Source of the DNA: Planctomycetota bacterium
GTDB taxonomy: Bacteria; Planctomycetota; Brocadiia; JAJRTI01
Reading direction: 5' to 3'
Assembly: GCA_024278415.1 (NCBI GenBank)
Contig: JAJRTI010000856.1
Span: forward strand, 1 to 6,905
DNA: 6,905 nucleotides
Part shown: one piece after another, positions 1 to 6,904 of the stretch
Numbering within the stretch: the stretch's first letter is position 1
How the letters are laid out: the number at the start of each line of letters is the position of its first letter
The notes under the pieces: model-generated
What the model was told of the DNA's origin: nothing
What the model saw: only the letters and a program-made list of their open reading frames with translations
Databases searched by the model: none
Made by a program: the position numbers and the translations under genes

Positions 1-1
1 C

Positions 2-595
2 ACGTCGGGGTACGCGTACCGCATCGAAAACGTGCTTGCCGGCGAGCGGGCGTACTACTACAGCCCCTTCGGCCACAGCCTGCTTACGGTGGACGACTAT
101 TCCCCGGTCTCCTTGGAGCGGTTGGGCTCCGTCACCGGTTGGTGGGGCAACGAAATCCCCCCGGCCGTCATCGAGGAAGCGAACATCCGCGGAGTGCGCG
201 GCCGCGTCGTGTGCAGCCATCAGGCCTATCCCGGCATGACCGTGCGACGCACGTTTGAATTCGATTTGGGAGAGCGATGGCTGGCCGTGAGCGATCGCGT
301 CACGGTGGGGCGGCAAGCTCGCGGGCTTCACACCTTCCGCCAGGCCTTCCACCTTGGCTTCGGCATGACCCCGCGCATCGACCGACGCAAGGGCAGCACT
401 CGCGTCGAGGGAATGACGGTGGCCGCGACCTTTGCCTGGAAGACTCCCGGCGCCTTGGCGATCTCGGCGAGGAAGAGCAAGTTTGTCAAACGGGCCGCGG
501 CCGTGTTTGGGCTCCCGGAGCCCTACGTTCTCACCGCGGAAGTGGAATCGGGCTCGACTCAAGTGTCGATGGGGTGCCGTATTCAATGGGGCTGA
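2..595 (+). CDS. Heparinase II/III-like protein, C-terminal part (5' end outside window)
   Basis: The frame is open from the left edge and ends at TGA 593-595, giving 197 residues of a longer protein. GTG at 32-34 could be read as a start, but the frame runs upstream through sensible residues (TSGYAYRIEN), so I treat it as an internal Val. The sequence looks like the C-terminal beta-sandwich of heparinase II/III-type polysaccharide lyases: an early GHSLLTVDDY stretch, then RRTFEFDLGERWLAVSDRV (aromatic strand, charged turn, hydrophobic strand ending in a conserved Asp), then a further strand with HTFRQAFHLGFG. Family members cleave acidic polysaccharides by beta-elimination and are usually exported. 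The alpha-toroid catalytic domain and any signal peptide would lie outside the window, so substrate and location cannot be judged. No obvious terminator follows. Assignment is from recognised pattern only; another carbohydrate-active beta-sandwich protein is possible. Confidence 0.55.
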   Translation, partial: TSGYAYRIENVLAGERAYYYSPFGHSLLTVDDYSPVSLERLGSVTGWWGNEIPPAVIEEANIRGVRGRVVCSHQAYPGMTVRRTFEFDLGERWLAVSDRVTVGRQARGLHTFRQAFHLGFGMTPRIDRRKGSTRVEGMTVAATFAWKTPGALAISARKSKFVKRAAAVFGLPEPYVLTAEVESGSTQVSMGCRIQWG

Positions 596-614
596 GATGT
601 GTCTTATCCCGTGC

Positions 615-643
615 TTGACATTGCGAGGCATGCTCCTTAGTTT
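615..643 (+). promoter_or_regulatory. Weak sigma-70-like promoter candidate
   Basis: A perfect TTGACA at 615-620 is followed after 17 bases by TAGTTT at 638-643, which matches only three of six -10 positions. It lies 20 bases after the lyase-like stop codon and could start a transcript through the gap into the dehydratase, which otherwise has no visible promoter. The poor -10 keeps this tentative. Confidence 0.25.
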
Positions 644-803
644 GGTGCCTCCCTCGCCAGACTGGAGTCATTCATGGAGGCCGCTATGCACGCCACAGGG
701 CTCAGCTACGCCCTTTCGCAAGCCTGCCTCGCCGTGGCCGGTTCCAAGGCCGTGGGTATGCGGAGGGGGATGCCTGCTCTCTGCCCACATCTCAAGCCGG
801 GAT

Positions 804-824
804 ACCACAGGCTTGTCCTGTGGT
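804..824. repeat. Perfect 8-bp stem hairpin with 5-nt loop
   Basis: ACCACAGG (804-811) and CCTGTGGT (817-824) are exact reverse complements around the loop CTTGT. No T-run follows, so it does not look like an intrinsic terminator. It may be a small dispersed palindrome, because it sits in the same non-coding gap as the larger palindrome at 889-939. Confidence 0.5.
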
Positions 825-888
825 CATTCATGCTGGTCGTCTACAGGGGCCAGGGGCGATACGCCACTTGTGAAGATGCCACGTATGC

Positions 889-939
889 GGGGTCAGATCT
901 GCACACTTGACAAGCCGTCAAGTGTCGAGAGTTGACCCC
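889..939. repeat. 51-bp imperfect palindrome (23-bp arms, 5-nt loop), REP/MITE-like
   Basis: The left arm 889-911 and right arm 917-939 are reverse complements at 19 of 23 positions around the loop AAGCC (912-916). The outer 7 bp (GGGGTCA/TGACCCC) and inner 9 bp (ACACTTGAC/GTCAAGTGT) are perfect. Mismatches fall in two dinucleotide blocks (896-897 with 931-932, and 901-902 with 926-927) either side of a paired TCT/AGA. A stem broken by small symmetric mismatches is the layout of REP-type elements and short non-autonomous repeats. From memory, GGGGTCAGATCT-type motifs occur near REP-associated tyrosine transposase genes in varied bacteria; no such gene is present here. The element ends 33 bp before the dehydratase ATG and is not followed by a T-run. 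Confidence 0.7.
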
Positions 940-960
940 TCACGCCCTCACGCCTCACGC
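938..960. repeat. Short tandem repeat, about three CCTCACGC units
   Basis: CCTCACGC occurs at 938-945 and 946-953, and a third copy at 953-960 shares one base with the second. The array fills the space between the palindrome at 889-939 and the ribosome-binding site of the dehydratase. Its G-poor strand is unusual for this window. No function is evident. Confidence 0.6.
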
Positions 961-972
961 GGAAGGAAGATC

Positions 973-2703
973 ATGCACGACGGAACGCGACAGGCCTGCG
1001 CGCCAGTCCGCGCGGGATGGCACCAGATCGATGCGCTTCGCATGGGCACCCACTGGTCAGAGGAGGACACCGAGCTGCCCCAGGTGCTCGTGGAGGACGT
1101 GGCAGGGGACAGCCATCCTGGGAGCGGCCACTTGCATCAGCTCACTGAGCAGGCTTGCATCGGCCTGTGGCAGTCCGGCTGCCGGCCCGCGCGGTACCAC
1201 GTGACCGACGTGTGCGATGGATGCGCGATGGGCCACGACGGCATGAACTACGTACTGCCGTCGCGCGAAGTGATCGCGGACATGGTCGAGATCCACGCGG
1301 CCGCGATCCCGTGGGACGCGCTCGTGCTCGTGTCGAGCTGCGACAAATCGATTCCCGCACACCTCATGGCCGCGGCGCGGCTGAACTTGCCGACGGTGCA
1401 CGTGCCCGGCGGCAGCATGCGGCCTGGGCCGCGCATGACTGCGTCGGACTTGACCGCGGTGACGTCCATGCAAGCGCGCAAGGGCGAGGCCGATGCCAAC
1501 ACGGTGCGGGACTTTCGGCTGACCGGCTGCCCCTCGTGCGGCGCGTGCCAGTTCATGGGCACGGCGAGCACGATGCAGTGCGTGAGCGAGGCGCTTGGGC
1601 TCGCGCTGCCAGGCTCCGCGCTTGTGCCGGCGTCACTGGAGGAGATTGGCCGCATGGCGCGAGCCGCGGGCCGGGCCGCGGCGCAACTCATGCGCCAGGG
1701 GATCCGGGCGCGGGATATCTTGACGCCCGCGGCGTTCGAGAACGCGATCAAAGTGCACGCGGCCATGGCCGGCTCGACGAACGGCCTGCTGCACATCCCA
1801 TCCATCGCGCACGAATGCGGGATCGAGTTGGACGCGGCGTTGTTCGACGAGGCCAACCGCCGCGTGCCGTATCTCACGAACGTGCAGCCCAGCGGCGAGT
1901 ACCTCACTGAGCCGCTGTGGTTTGCCGGCGGCGTGCCGCGGGTGCAGATGGAGATCCGCGATCGGCTCGATCTGGACGTGCTGACGGTTACTGGCAAGAC
2001 GCTTGGCGAGAATCTGGAGGCGGTGGGGCGAAACGGGTTCTTCACCCGAGGCGAGGGCTATCTGGCCAATTATGGGCTCGCTCGCACAGACGTCATCCGC
2101 CGCGCGGTGGATGCGAAAGGCTTGGGCAGCATCGCGGTGCTCAAGGGCAGCCTTGCGCCGGAGGGCGCGGTGGTGAAGCATGCCGCGGTCGCGCCACAGA
2201 TGCGGCAGCACGTGGGGCCGGCGCGGGTCTTCGATTCTGAGGAGGAGGCGTACGCGGCGCTCTTGGCCGGCGGGGTCCAGCCGGGCTCGGTGATCGTCAT
2301 CCGCTACGAGGGGCCGCGGGCCTGCGGCATGCCGGAGATGCTCATGACGACCGGCGCGCTCGCGGCGATGCCGGAGCTTGCGGCGTCGACTGCGATCGTG
2401 ACAGATGGCCGGTTCTCTGGCGCGACCAAGGGCCCGTGCATTGGCCACGTGTCGCCCGAGGCCGCGGCCGGCGGCCCGCTCGCGTTCATCGCAGACGGCG
2501 ACCTCATCGAGATCGATATCCCTGGCCGCAAGCTGGACGTCGTGGGCATCGGTGGAGAACGCAAGGCGGCCGCGCAAGTCGAAGCCGCGCTTGCGGAGCG
2601 GGCGGGCAAGCATGGCGCCGCGGAGCCTGCGCGGAAGACGGGCCTGCTCAAGCGCTACTGCGAGCGTGCCGTGTCTGCGATGAAGGGCGCGTACGTCGAG
2701 TGA
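973..2703 (+). CDS. IlvD/Edd-family dehydratase (dihydroxy-acid or sugar-acid dehydratase)
   Basis: This encodes a 576-residue Fe-S dehydratase that should remove water from a 2,3-dihydroxy acid to give a 2-oxo acid. ATG 973 is preceded by GGAAGGA (961-967); an upstream TTG at 907 lies inside a palindrome and is unlikely. Family signatures are complete: CDGCAMGHDGM (81-91) followed by LPSRE, SSCDK (121-125), GCPSCGACQFMGTAST (185-200), AGSTNGLLH (266-274), VTGKTLGENL (339-348), YEGPRACGMPEML (445-457) and DGRFSGATKG (478-487), whose Ser482 aligns with the catalytic serine. Likely cluster ligands are Cys81, Cys123 and Cys192; Lys125 follows Cys123 as in the metal-binding CDK motif. The PCN cysteine of [2Fe-2S] members is absent: the aligned stretch reads HPGSGHLHQL. 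CDG is as I remember it in Edd and YjhG-type aldonate dehydratases, and CQFMGTAST and the VHAA...GSTN...LLHIP...IAH spacing also recall YjhG. No ilvB/C neighbours support a branched-chain role. Family is certain, substrate is not. Confidence 0.95.
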   Translation: MHDGTRQACAPVRAGWHQIDALRMGTHWSEEDTELPQVLVEDVAGDSHPGSGHLHQLTEQACIGLWQSGCRPARYHVTDVCDGCAMGHDGMNYVLPSREVIADMVEIHAAAIPWDALVLVSSCDKSIPAHLMAAARLNLPTVHVPGGSMRPGPRMTASDLTAVTSMQARKGEADANTVRDFRLTGCPSCGACQFMGTASTMQCVSEALGLALPGSALVPASLEEIGRMARAAGRAAAQLMRQGIRARDILTPAAFENAIKVHAAMAGSTNGLLHIPSIAHECGIELDAALFDEANRRVPYLTNVQPSGEYLTEPLWFAGGVPRVQMEIRDRLDLDVLTVTGKTLGENLEAVGRNGFFTRGEGYLANYGLARTDVIRRAVDAKGLGSIAVLKGSLAPEGAVVKHAAVAPQMRQHVGPARVFDSEEEAYAALLAGGVQPGSVIVIRYEGPRACGMPEMLMTTGALAAMPELAASTAIVTDGRFSGATKGPCIGHVSPEAAAGGPLAFIADGDLIEIDIPGRKLDVVGIGGERKAAAQVEAALAERAGKHGAAEPARKTGLLKRYCERAVSAMKGAYVE

Positions 2704-2713
2704 TCCGCGTGGC

Positions 2714-2802
2714 CGTTTGGAGTCCCGCCTGTAGGGCCGTCGCAACGCAGTGAGACGGCCGGATTAGGCGGTCTGCTCCGCCTGAAGGCGGGCACCTAAA
2801 CG
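2714..2802. repeat. 89-bp multi-hairpin intergenic element with 17-bp imperfect terminal inverted repeats
   Basis: Arms 2714-2730 and 2786-2802 are reverse complements at 13 of 17 positions, with CGTTT/AAACG outermost and CCCGCCT/AGGCGGG innermost. Between them are two perfect hairpins: GGCCGTC/GACGGCC (2735-2741 with 2754-2760, 12-nt loop) and AGGCGG/CCGCCT (2766-2771 with 2778-2783, 6-nt loop). Together this can fold as a three-way junction. CCGCCT at 2778-2783 could instead pair with AGGCGG at 2786-2791. GTAG (2731-2734) lies directly 5' of the first hairpin, as in REP sequences. It begins 11 bp after the dehydratase stop, but lacks a T-run, so termination is not supported. Confidence 0.65.
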
Positions 2803-2846
2803 TGTGCGATGCACCGGCTTCGCGGGGTTCCAAGACGGTCGCGGCC

Positions 2847-2875
2847 TTGACAGGGCATGGGGGGGCCTTTACAAT
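2847..2875 (+). promoter_or_regulatory. Near-consensus sigma-70 promoter for acs
   Basis: TTGACA (2847-2852, 6/6) is followed by an ideal 17-bp spacer and TACAAT (2870-2875, 5/6). Transcription should start near 2882-2883, leaving a leader of about 147 nt before the acs ATG. This is the best promoter in the window. It implies that acs has its own, probably strong, housekeeping-sigma transcript independent of the dehydratase. Its position also argues against any acs start upstream of about 2882. Confidence 0.8.
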
Positions 2876-2881
2876 GCCGGG

Positions 2882-3029
2882 CTCATTTGGCTCTAGTAAG
2901 GGCCATCTGAGACGGTTCCAGAGCGGCGCGTTCGTTGTGCCGGCCCATTGCCCGTGTGGCCTGGTCACCGCGACTCGCGACGCCCGAGGAAGATCTGCGA
3001 TCTGCACCCTGCGAAAGGAGCTTGAGGAC
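2882..3029 (+). promoter_or_regulatory. Long 5' leader of acs with ribosome-binding site
   Basis: About 147 nt lie between the predicted transcription start and ATG 3030. The extreme 5' end can fold (2882-2891 with 2902-2911, 8 of 10 pairs, internal 2x2 mismatch), and AGATC-TGC-GATCT forms a small inverted repeat at 2991-3003. AAAGGAG at 3014-3020 is a strong Shine-Dalgarno sequence, nine bases before ATG 3030, and decides that start. The frame stays open through the leader back to 2802, but upstream reading would cross the promoter. I recognise no known riboswitch. Confidence 0.5.
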
Positions 3030-5021
<1,992 letters not shown>

Positions 5022-5028
5022 CACACGC

Positions 5029-5054
5029 ATGCTTCCTGGATTCGACAGGAGCAT
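5029..5054 (+). repeat. Hairpin just upstream of the acs terminator
   Basis: ATGCTTCCTG (5029-5038) pairs with CAGGAGCAT (5046-5054) as nine base pairs with one bulged T, around a 7-nt loop. It begins seven bases after the acs stop codon and ends 18 bases before the terminator stem. Together they make a double hairpin at the acs 3' end, which may protect the mRNA or help termination. Confidence 0.4.
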
Positions 5055-5071
5055 CACAGACGGATCCCCCT

Positions 5072-5106
5072 GCAACGGAGACACCTCGGTGTCTCCGTTG
5101 CCTTTT
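5072..5106 (+). terminator. Intrinsic terminator after acs
   Basis: A perfect 13-bp stem (5072-5084 with 5089-5101) closes on the tetraloop CTCG and is followed by C and TTTT (5102-5106). The stem includes GGAGACAC/GTGTCTCC and is very stable. It lies 50 bp after the acs stop and 43 bp before the transporter start, so it should end or strongly reduce acs transcription before the transporter gene. The T-run is short, so some read-through is likely. Confidence 0.85.
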
Positions 5107-5135
5107 CAATTCTTGATCCTCGTCCGATCCCTTTG

Positions 5136-5141
5136 AAGGAG
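5136..5141 (+). promoter_or_regulatory. Shine-Dalgarno sequence fixing the TTG start of the transporter
   Basis: AAGGAG at 5136-5141 lies eight bases before TTG 5150, which is optimal spacing. The first in-frame ATG (5192, residue 15) has no comparable ribosome-binding site. No promoter with acceptable -35/-10 spacing is seen between the terminator and this site. Confidence 0.75.
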
Positions 5142-5149
5142 ATACGACG

Positions 5150-6565
5150 TTGTCTGAACAGGAAAACGCTGCTGGAACGACTGCGAAGGTGATGAACCGC
5201 AATCTGGTCGTCGTCGGCGCGGTGCTGATCCAACTTTGCCTCGGCGCGATCTACGCGTGGAGTGTGTTTACGAAGAAGCTCACGCTTCCGCTGGCCGATG
5301 GCGGCGAGTACGGGTTCACTGCCAAGCAAACGGCGTGGATCTTTTCCGCTGGCTTGGCCAGCTTCGCTATCGTAATGGTCCTCGCCGGGCGCCTCATGCC
5401 CAAGCTTGGGCCGCGCATGCTCGCCATGCTTGGCGGCATCGTGCTCGGCGCCGGCTACGTTGTGGGTGGTTTTGTCGGCAAGACGTTCGCCGCGCAACTC
5501 GTGTGCATTGGGCTCATTGGCGGTGCGGGGATTGGCCTCGCCTATGTGGTGCCCATTGCCGTCGGAGTGAAATGGTTCCCTGACAAGAAAGGCATGATCG
5601 TGGGCCTGGCCGTGGCCGGGTTTGGTTTTGGTGCGACGCTGTGGGTCAAGTTTGCCGGCAGTTGGTTTGGTGGCCTGCTCAACACCACGCACGTGTTTGG
5701 GTTGCCTGGAGTGCAGAGCGTGTTTGTGATCTACGGTGTCGTCTTCGGGCTGCTCGTGCTAATCGGGAGCATCGCCATGGTCAATCCGCCCGAGGGCTAC
5801 AAGCCTGTGGGGTGGGAGCCACCGGCGCCCGACGCTGCCGGCAAGGCCTTCGGCGCGGTCGACTTGACGAGTGGCGAAATGTTGCGCACGCCCCAGTTTT
5901 ATGGCGTGTGGCTCATGTTCATCGGATCGGCTTTGGCGGGGCTGATGGTCATCTACTGCATCCGCCTATTTGGAGTCGATTCGCTCCAGGCCCATGGGGT
6001 GGTGAAGAGCGCGGCCGCGGCCGGCCAGATCGCGGGCACGGCAATGGCCTGGTACGCCATCCTCAATGGCTTGGGGCGTATTGCTTGGGGCACGGTCTCC
6101 GACAAGATCGGCCGCAAGACTGCGCTTGTCGCCATGTGCATGTTCCAAGGCATCATCATGCTTCTGTTCTTCAAGATGGGGGCGACCAAGCTCGGGCTCA
6201 TCGTTGGCGCTTGCATCATCGGCTTTAACTTCGGCGGCAACTTTGCCCTGTTCCCCGCCGCCACGGCCGACTTCTTTGGCAACAAGAATGTGGGCGCCAA
6301 CTACAGTTGGGTCTTCTTGGCATACGGCATCGCTGGCATTGCCGGCCCTCAGATCGCCGGAGCCTTCAAGGATGCCGCGAAGGGCGCTGGTGTAGCGGCA
6401 TGGTCGACGCCATTCATGATCGCCGGCGTCTCGTGTCTCATTGCCGGCGTGATCGGCATGTTCCTCAAAGCACCGAAGCATGAGGCCGTGTTTGAGACTG
6501 CTCAAGCGTCGGCCGAGGAGCCTGCGGCGACGCCCCAGAAGGAAGCTACGGCCGAGGCTGAGTAA
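5150..6565 (+). CDS. OFA-family MFS transporter (oxalate/formate antiporter-like), probable small-carboxylate carrier
   Basis: This 471-residue inner-membrane protein has about twelve hydrophobic segments (near 19-39, 62-80, 90-110, 114-138, 149-168, 190-212, 249-271, 288-308, 324-342, 347-372, 384-404, 418-438) with a long central loop at 213-248. GAIYAWSVF (32-40) near the end of segment 1, VNPPEGY (211-217) after segment 6 and GRIAWGTVSDKIGRK (309-323, the MFS loop 8-9 motif) are typical of the OFA family. Family members exchange or import small anions such as oxalate, formate or pyruvate. Oxalobacter OxlT needs a lysine in segment 11; segment 11 here (384-404) has none, so oxalate/formate exchange is not supported. 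Arg272, at the end of segment 7, is a possible substrate contact. The cytoplasmic C-terminal tail (about 441-471) is rich in Ala and Glu. The neighbouring acs suggests acetate or another short monocarboxylate. The start is TTG. Confidence 0.9.
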   Translation: MSEQENAAGTTAKVMNRNLVVVGAVLIQLCLGAIYAWSVFTKKLTLPLADGGEYGFTAKQTAWIFSAGLASFAIVMVLAGRLMPKLGPRMLAMLGGIVLGAGYVVGGFVGKTFAAQLVCIGLIGGAGIGLAYVVPIAVGVKWFPDKKGMIVGLAVAGFGFGATLWVKFAGSWFGGLLNTTHVFGLPGVQSVFVIYGVVFGLLVLIGSIAMVNPPEGYKPVGWEPPAPDAAGKAFGAVDLTSGEMLRTPQFYGVWLMFIGSALAGLMVIYCIRLFGVDSLQAHGVVKSAAAAGQIAGTAMAWYAILNGLGRIAWGTVSDKIGRKTALVAMCMFQGIIMLLFFKMGATKLGLIVGACIIGFNFGGNFALFPAATADFFGNKNVGANYSWVFLAYGIAGIAGPQIAGAFKDAAKGAGVAAWSTPFMIAGVSCLIAGVIGMFLKAPKHEAVFETAQASAEEPAATPQKEATAEAE

Positions 6566-6592
6566 GCCGACCACCATGTGTGCTGTCTTCCA

Positions 6593-6623
6593 AGCGCCCG
6601 TCCGGTTTGCCCGGGCGGGCGCT
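6593..6623 (+). terminator. Strong hairpin terminator after the transporter gene
   Basis: A 13-bp stem (6593-6605 with 6611-6623, one G-U pair at 6601/6615) closes on the 5-nt loop TTTGC. It is almost entirely G-C and begins 28 bp after the TAA. The downstream bases GCTTCTCC are only weakly T-rich, so termination may depend on stem stability, or the hairpin may protect the 3' end after processing. Confidence 0.7.
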
Positions 6624-6650
6624 GCTTCTCCGTTCATCACATTTCAGTCG

Positions 6651-6719
6651 AGTGCAAAGAGTGGTCCCACCTCGCTGGCCCCCACCGGCCCCGCGTCGGT
6701 GGGAGCAGGTTTTTGCACT
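6651..6719. repeat. Nested inverted-repeat structure with a T-run
   Basis: AGTGCAAA (6651-6658) and TTTGCACT (6712-6719) are exact inverted repeats enclosing the hairpin CCCACCG/CGGTGGG (6681-6687 with 6697-6703, 9-nt loop). TTTTT (6710-6714) follows six bases after that inner stem and overlaps the outer arm. Competing pairings exist: TCCCACC 6665-6671 with GGTGGGA 6698-6704, GTGG-TC-CCAC 6661-6670, and GCACT-AC-AGTGC 6715-6726. It could be a second terminator for read-through from the transporter, or a small palindromic repeat. Confidence 0.5.
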
Positions 6720-6784
6720 ACAGTGCGGCGTTGATAGCCCCAGCCTGCTGGTGAGTCGCTGTTGGGCCCTTAGCGGCTTTCGAA

Positions 6785-6800
6785 CGACAACATGTTGTCG
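6785..6800. promoter_or_regulatory. 16-bp perfect palindrome, operator-like
   Basis: CGACAACATGTTGTCG is a perfect palindrome with no spacer. Two-fold symmetry of this length is what a dimeric DNA-binding regulator would recognise. It lies in a gap 220 bp after the transporter gene, possibly upstream of a gene beyond the window. No regulator family can be named from the site alone, and a chance match is possible (expected roughly 0.1 per window of this size). Confidence 0.35.
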
Positions 6801-6826
6801 ATGTGTGCGGCGCGAGGCGACGTGGT

Positions 6827-6904
6827 TTGTAGTAGGGCAATTCATTGCCCGTCGAACGTCCTTGCTCTCACGAGGCAGACGGGCGATAAATCGCCCTACT
6901 ACAA
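6827..6904. repeat. Pair of inverted REP-like hairpins (BIME-like element)
   Basis: Arms 6827-6853 and 6878-6904 are reverse complements at 24 of 27 positions, separated by 24 bp. Both begin TTGTAGTAGGGC when read inward. Each arm is itself a hairpin: GGGCAAT-TC-ATTGCCC (6835-6850) and GGGCGAT-AA-ATCGCCC (6881-6896). Two of the three differences between the arms are paired positions that change together (A-T in one, G-C in the other), and the third lies in the loop. GTAG sits at the 5' foot of each hairpin, as in enterobacterial REPs recognised by REP-associated tyrosine transposases. No transposase gene is in view, and the element reaches the window edge. Confidence 0.75.

Larger units (their letters stand above)
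596..972. other. Intergenic region without a convincing gene
   Basis: This 377-bp gap separates the lyase-like gene from the dehydratase. A 78-codon frame (ATG 674, stop 908-910, or internal ATG 686 with GGAGG five bases upstream) is open, but its product shows no recognisable family and its last codons are made of the palindrome at 889-939, so I do not call it. The right half is structured: an 8-bp hairpin at 804-824, a 51-bp palindrome at 889-939 and tandem CCTCACGC copies at 938-960. I find no good promoter close to the dehydratase. Confidence 0.6.

Noticed and set aside
674..910. 78-codon frame in the first intergenic gap, with possible ribosome-binding sites before ATG 674 and ATG 686
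   Set aside because: The product has no recognisable family, mixes unrelated residue patterns, and ends inside the 889-939 palindrome. In GC-rich DNA such frames arise by chance.
559..928. 11-bp direct repeat TCAAGTGTCGA at 559-569 and 918-928
   Set aside because: Several 11-mers are expected to repeat by chance in 6.9 kb, and matching stops abruptly on both sides. The first copy is coding sequence.
907..937. TTGACA at 907-912 as a -35 box for the dehydratase
   Set aside because: It is part of the palindrome, and no acceptable -10 sequence lies 16-18 bases downstream (930-935 reads AGTTGA).
907..972. Upstream TTG start for the dehydratase (22 extra residues)
   Set aside because: TTG 907 lies inside the palindrome, has no Shine-Dalgarno sequence, and the added residues do not resemble the family. 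ATG 973 has GGAAGGA upstream.
1633..2745. Long minus-strand frame (370 codons) opposite the dehydratase
   Set aside because: It is Arg/His/Ala-rich, has no family signature, and lies opposite a gene with full IlvD/Edd motifs; a GC-bias shadow.
2766..2783. Intrinsic terminator after the dehydratase
   Set aside because: The AGGCGG/CCGCCT hairpin is short and followed by GAAGGCGGG with no T-run; it is better explained as part of the 2714-2802 element.
2802..3029. Extended N-terminus of Acs from in-frame starts upstream of 3030
   Set aside because: The extension would cross the sigma-70 promoter at 2847-2875, makes the protein much longer than known Acs, and lacks the strong AAAGGAG seen before ATG 3030.
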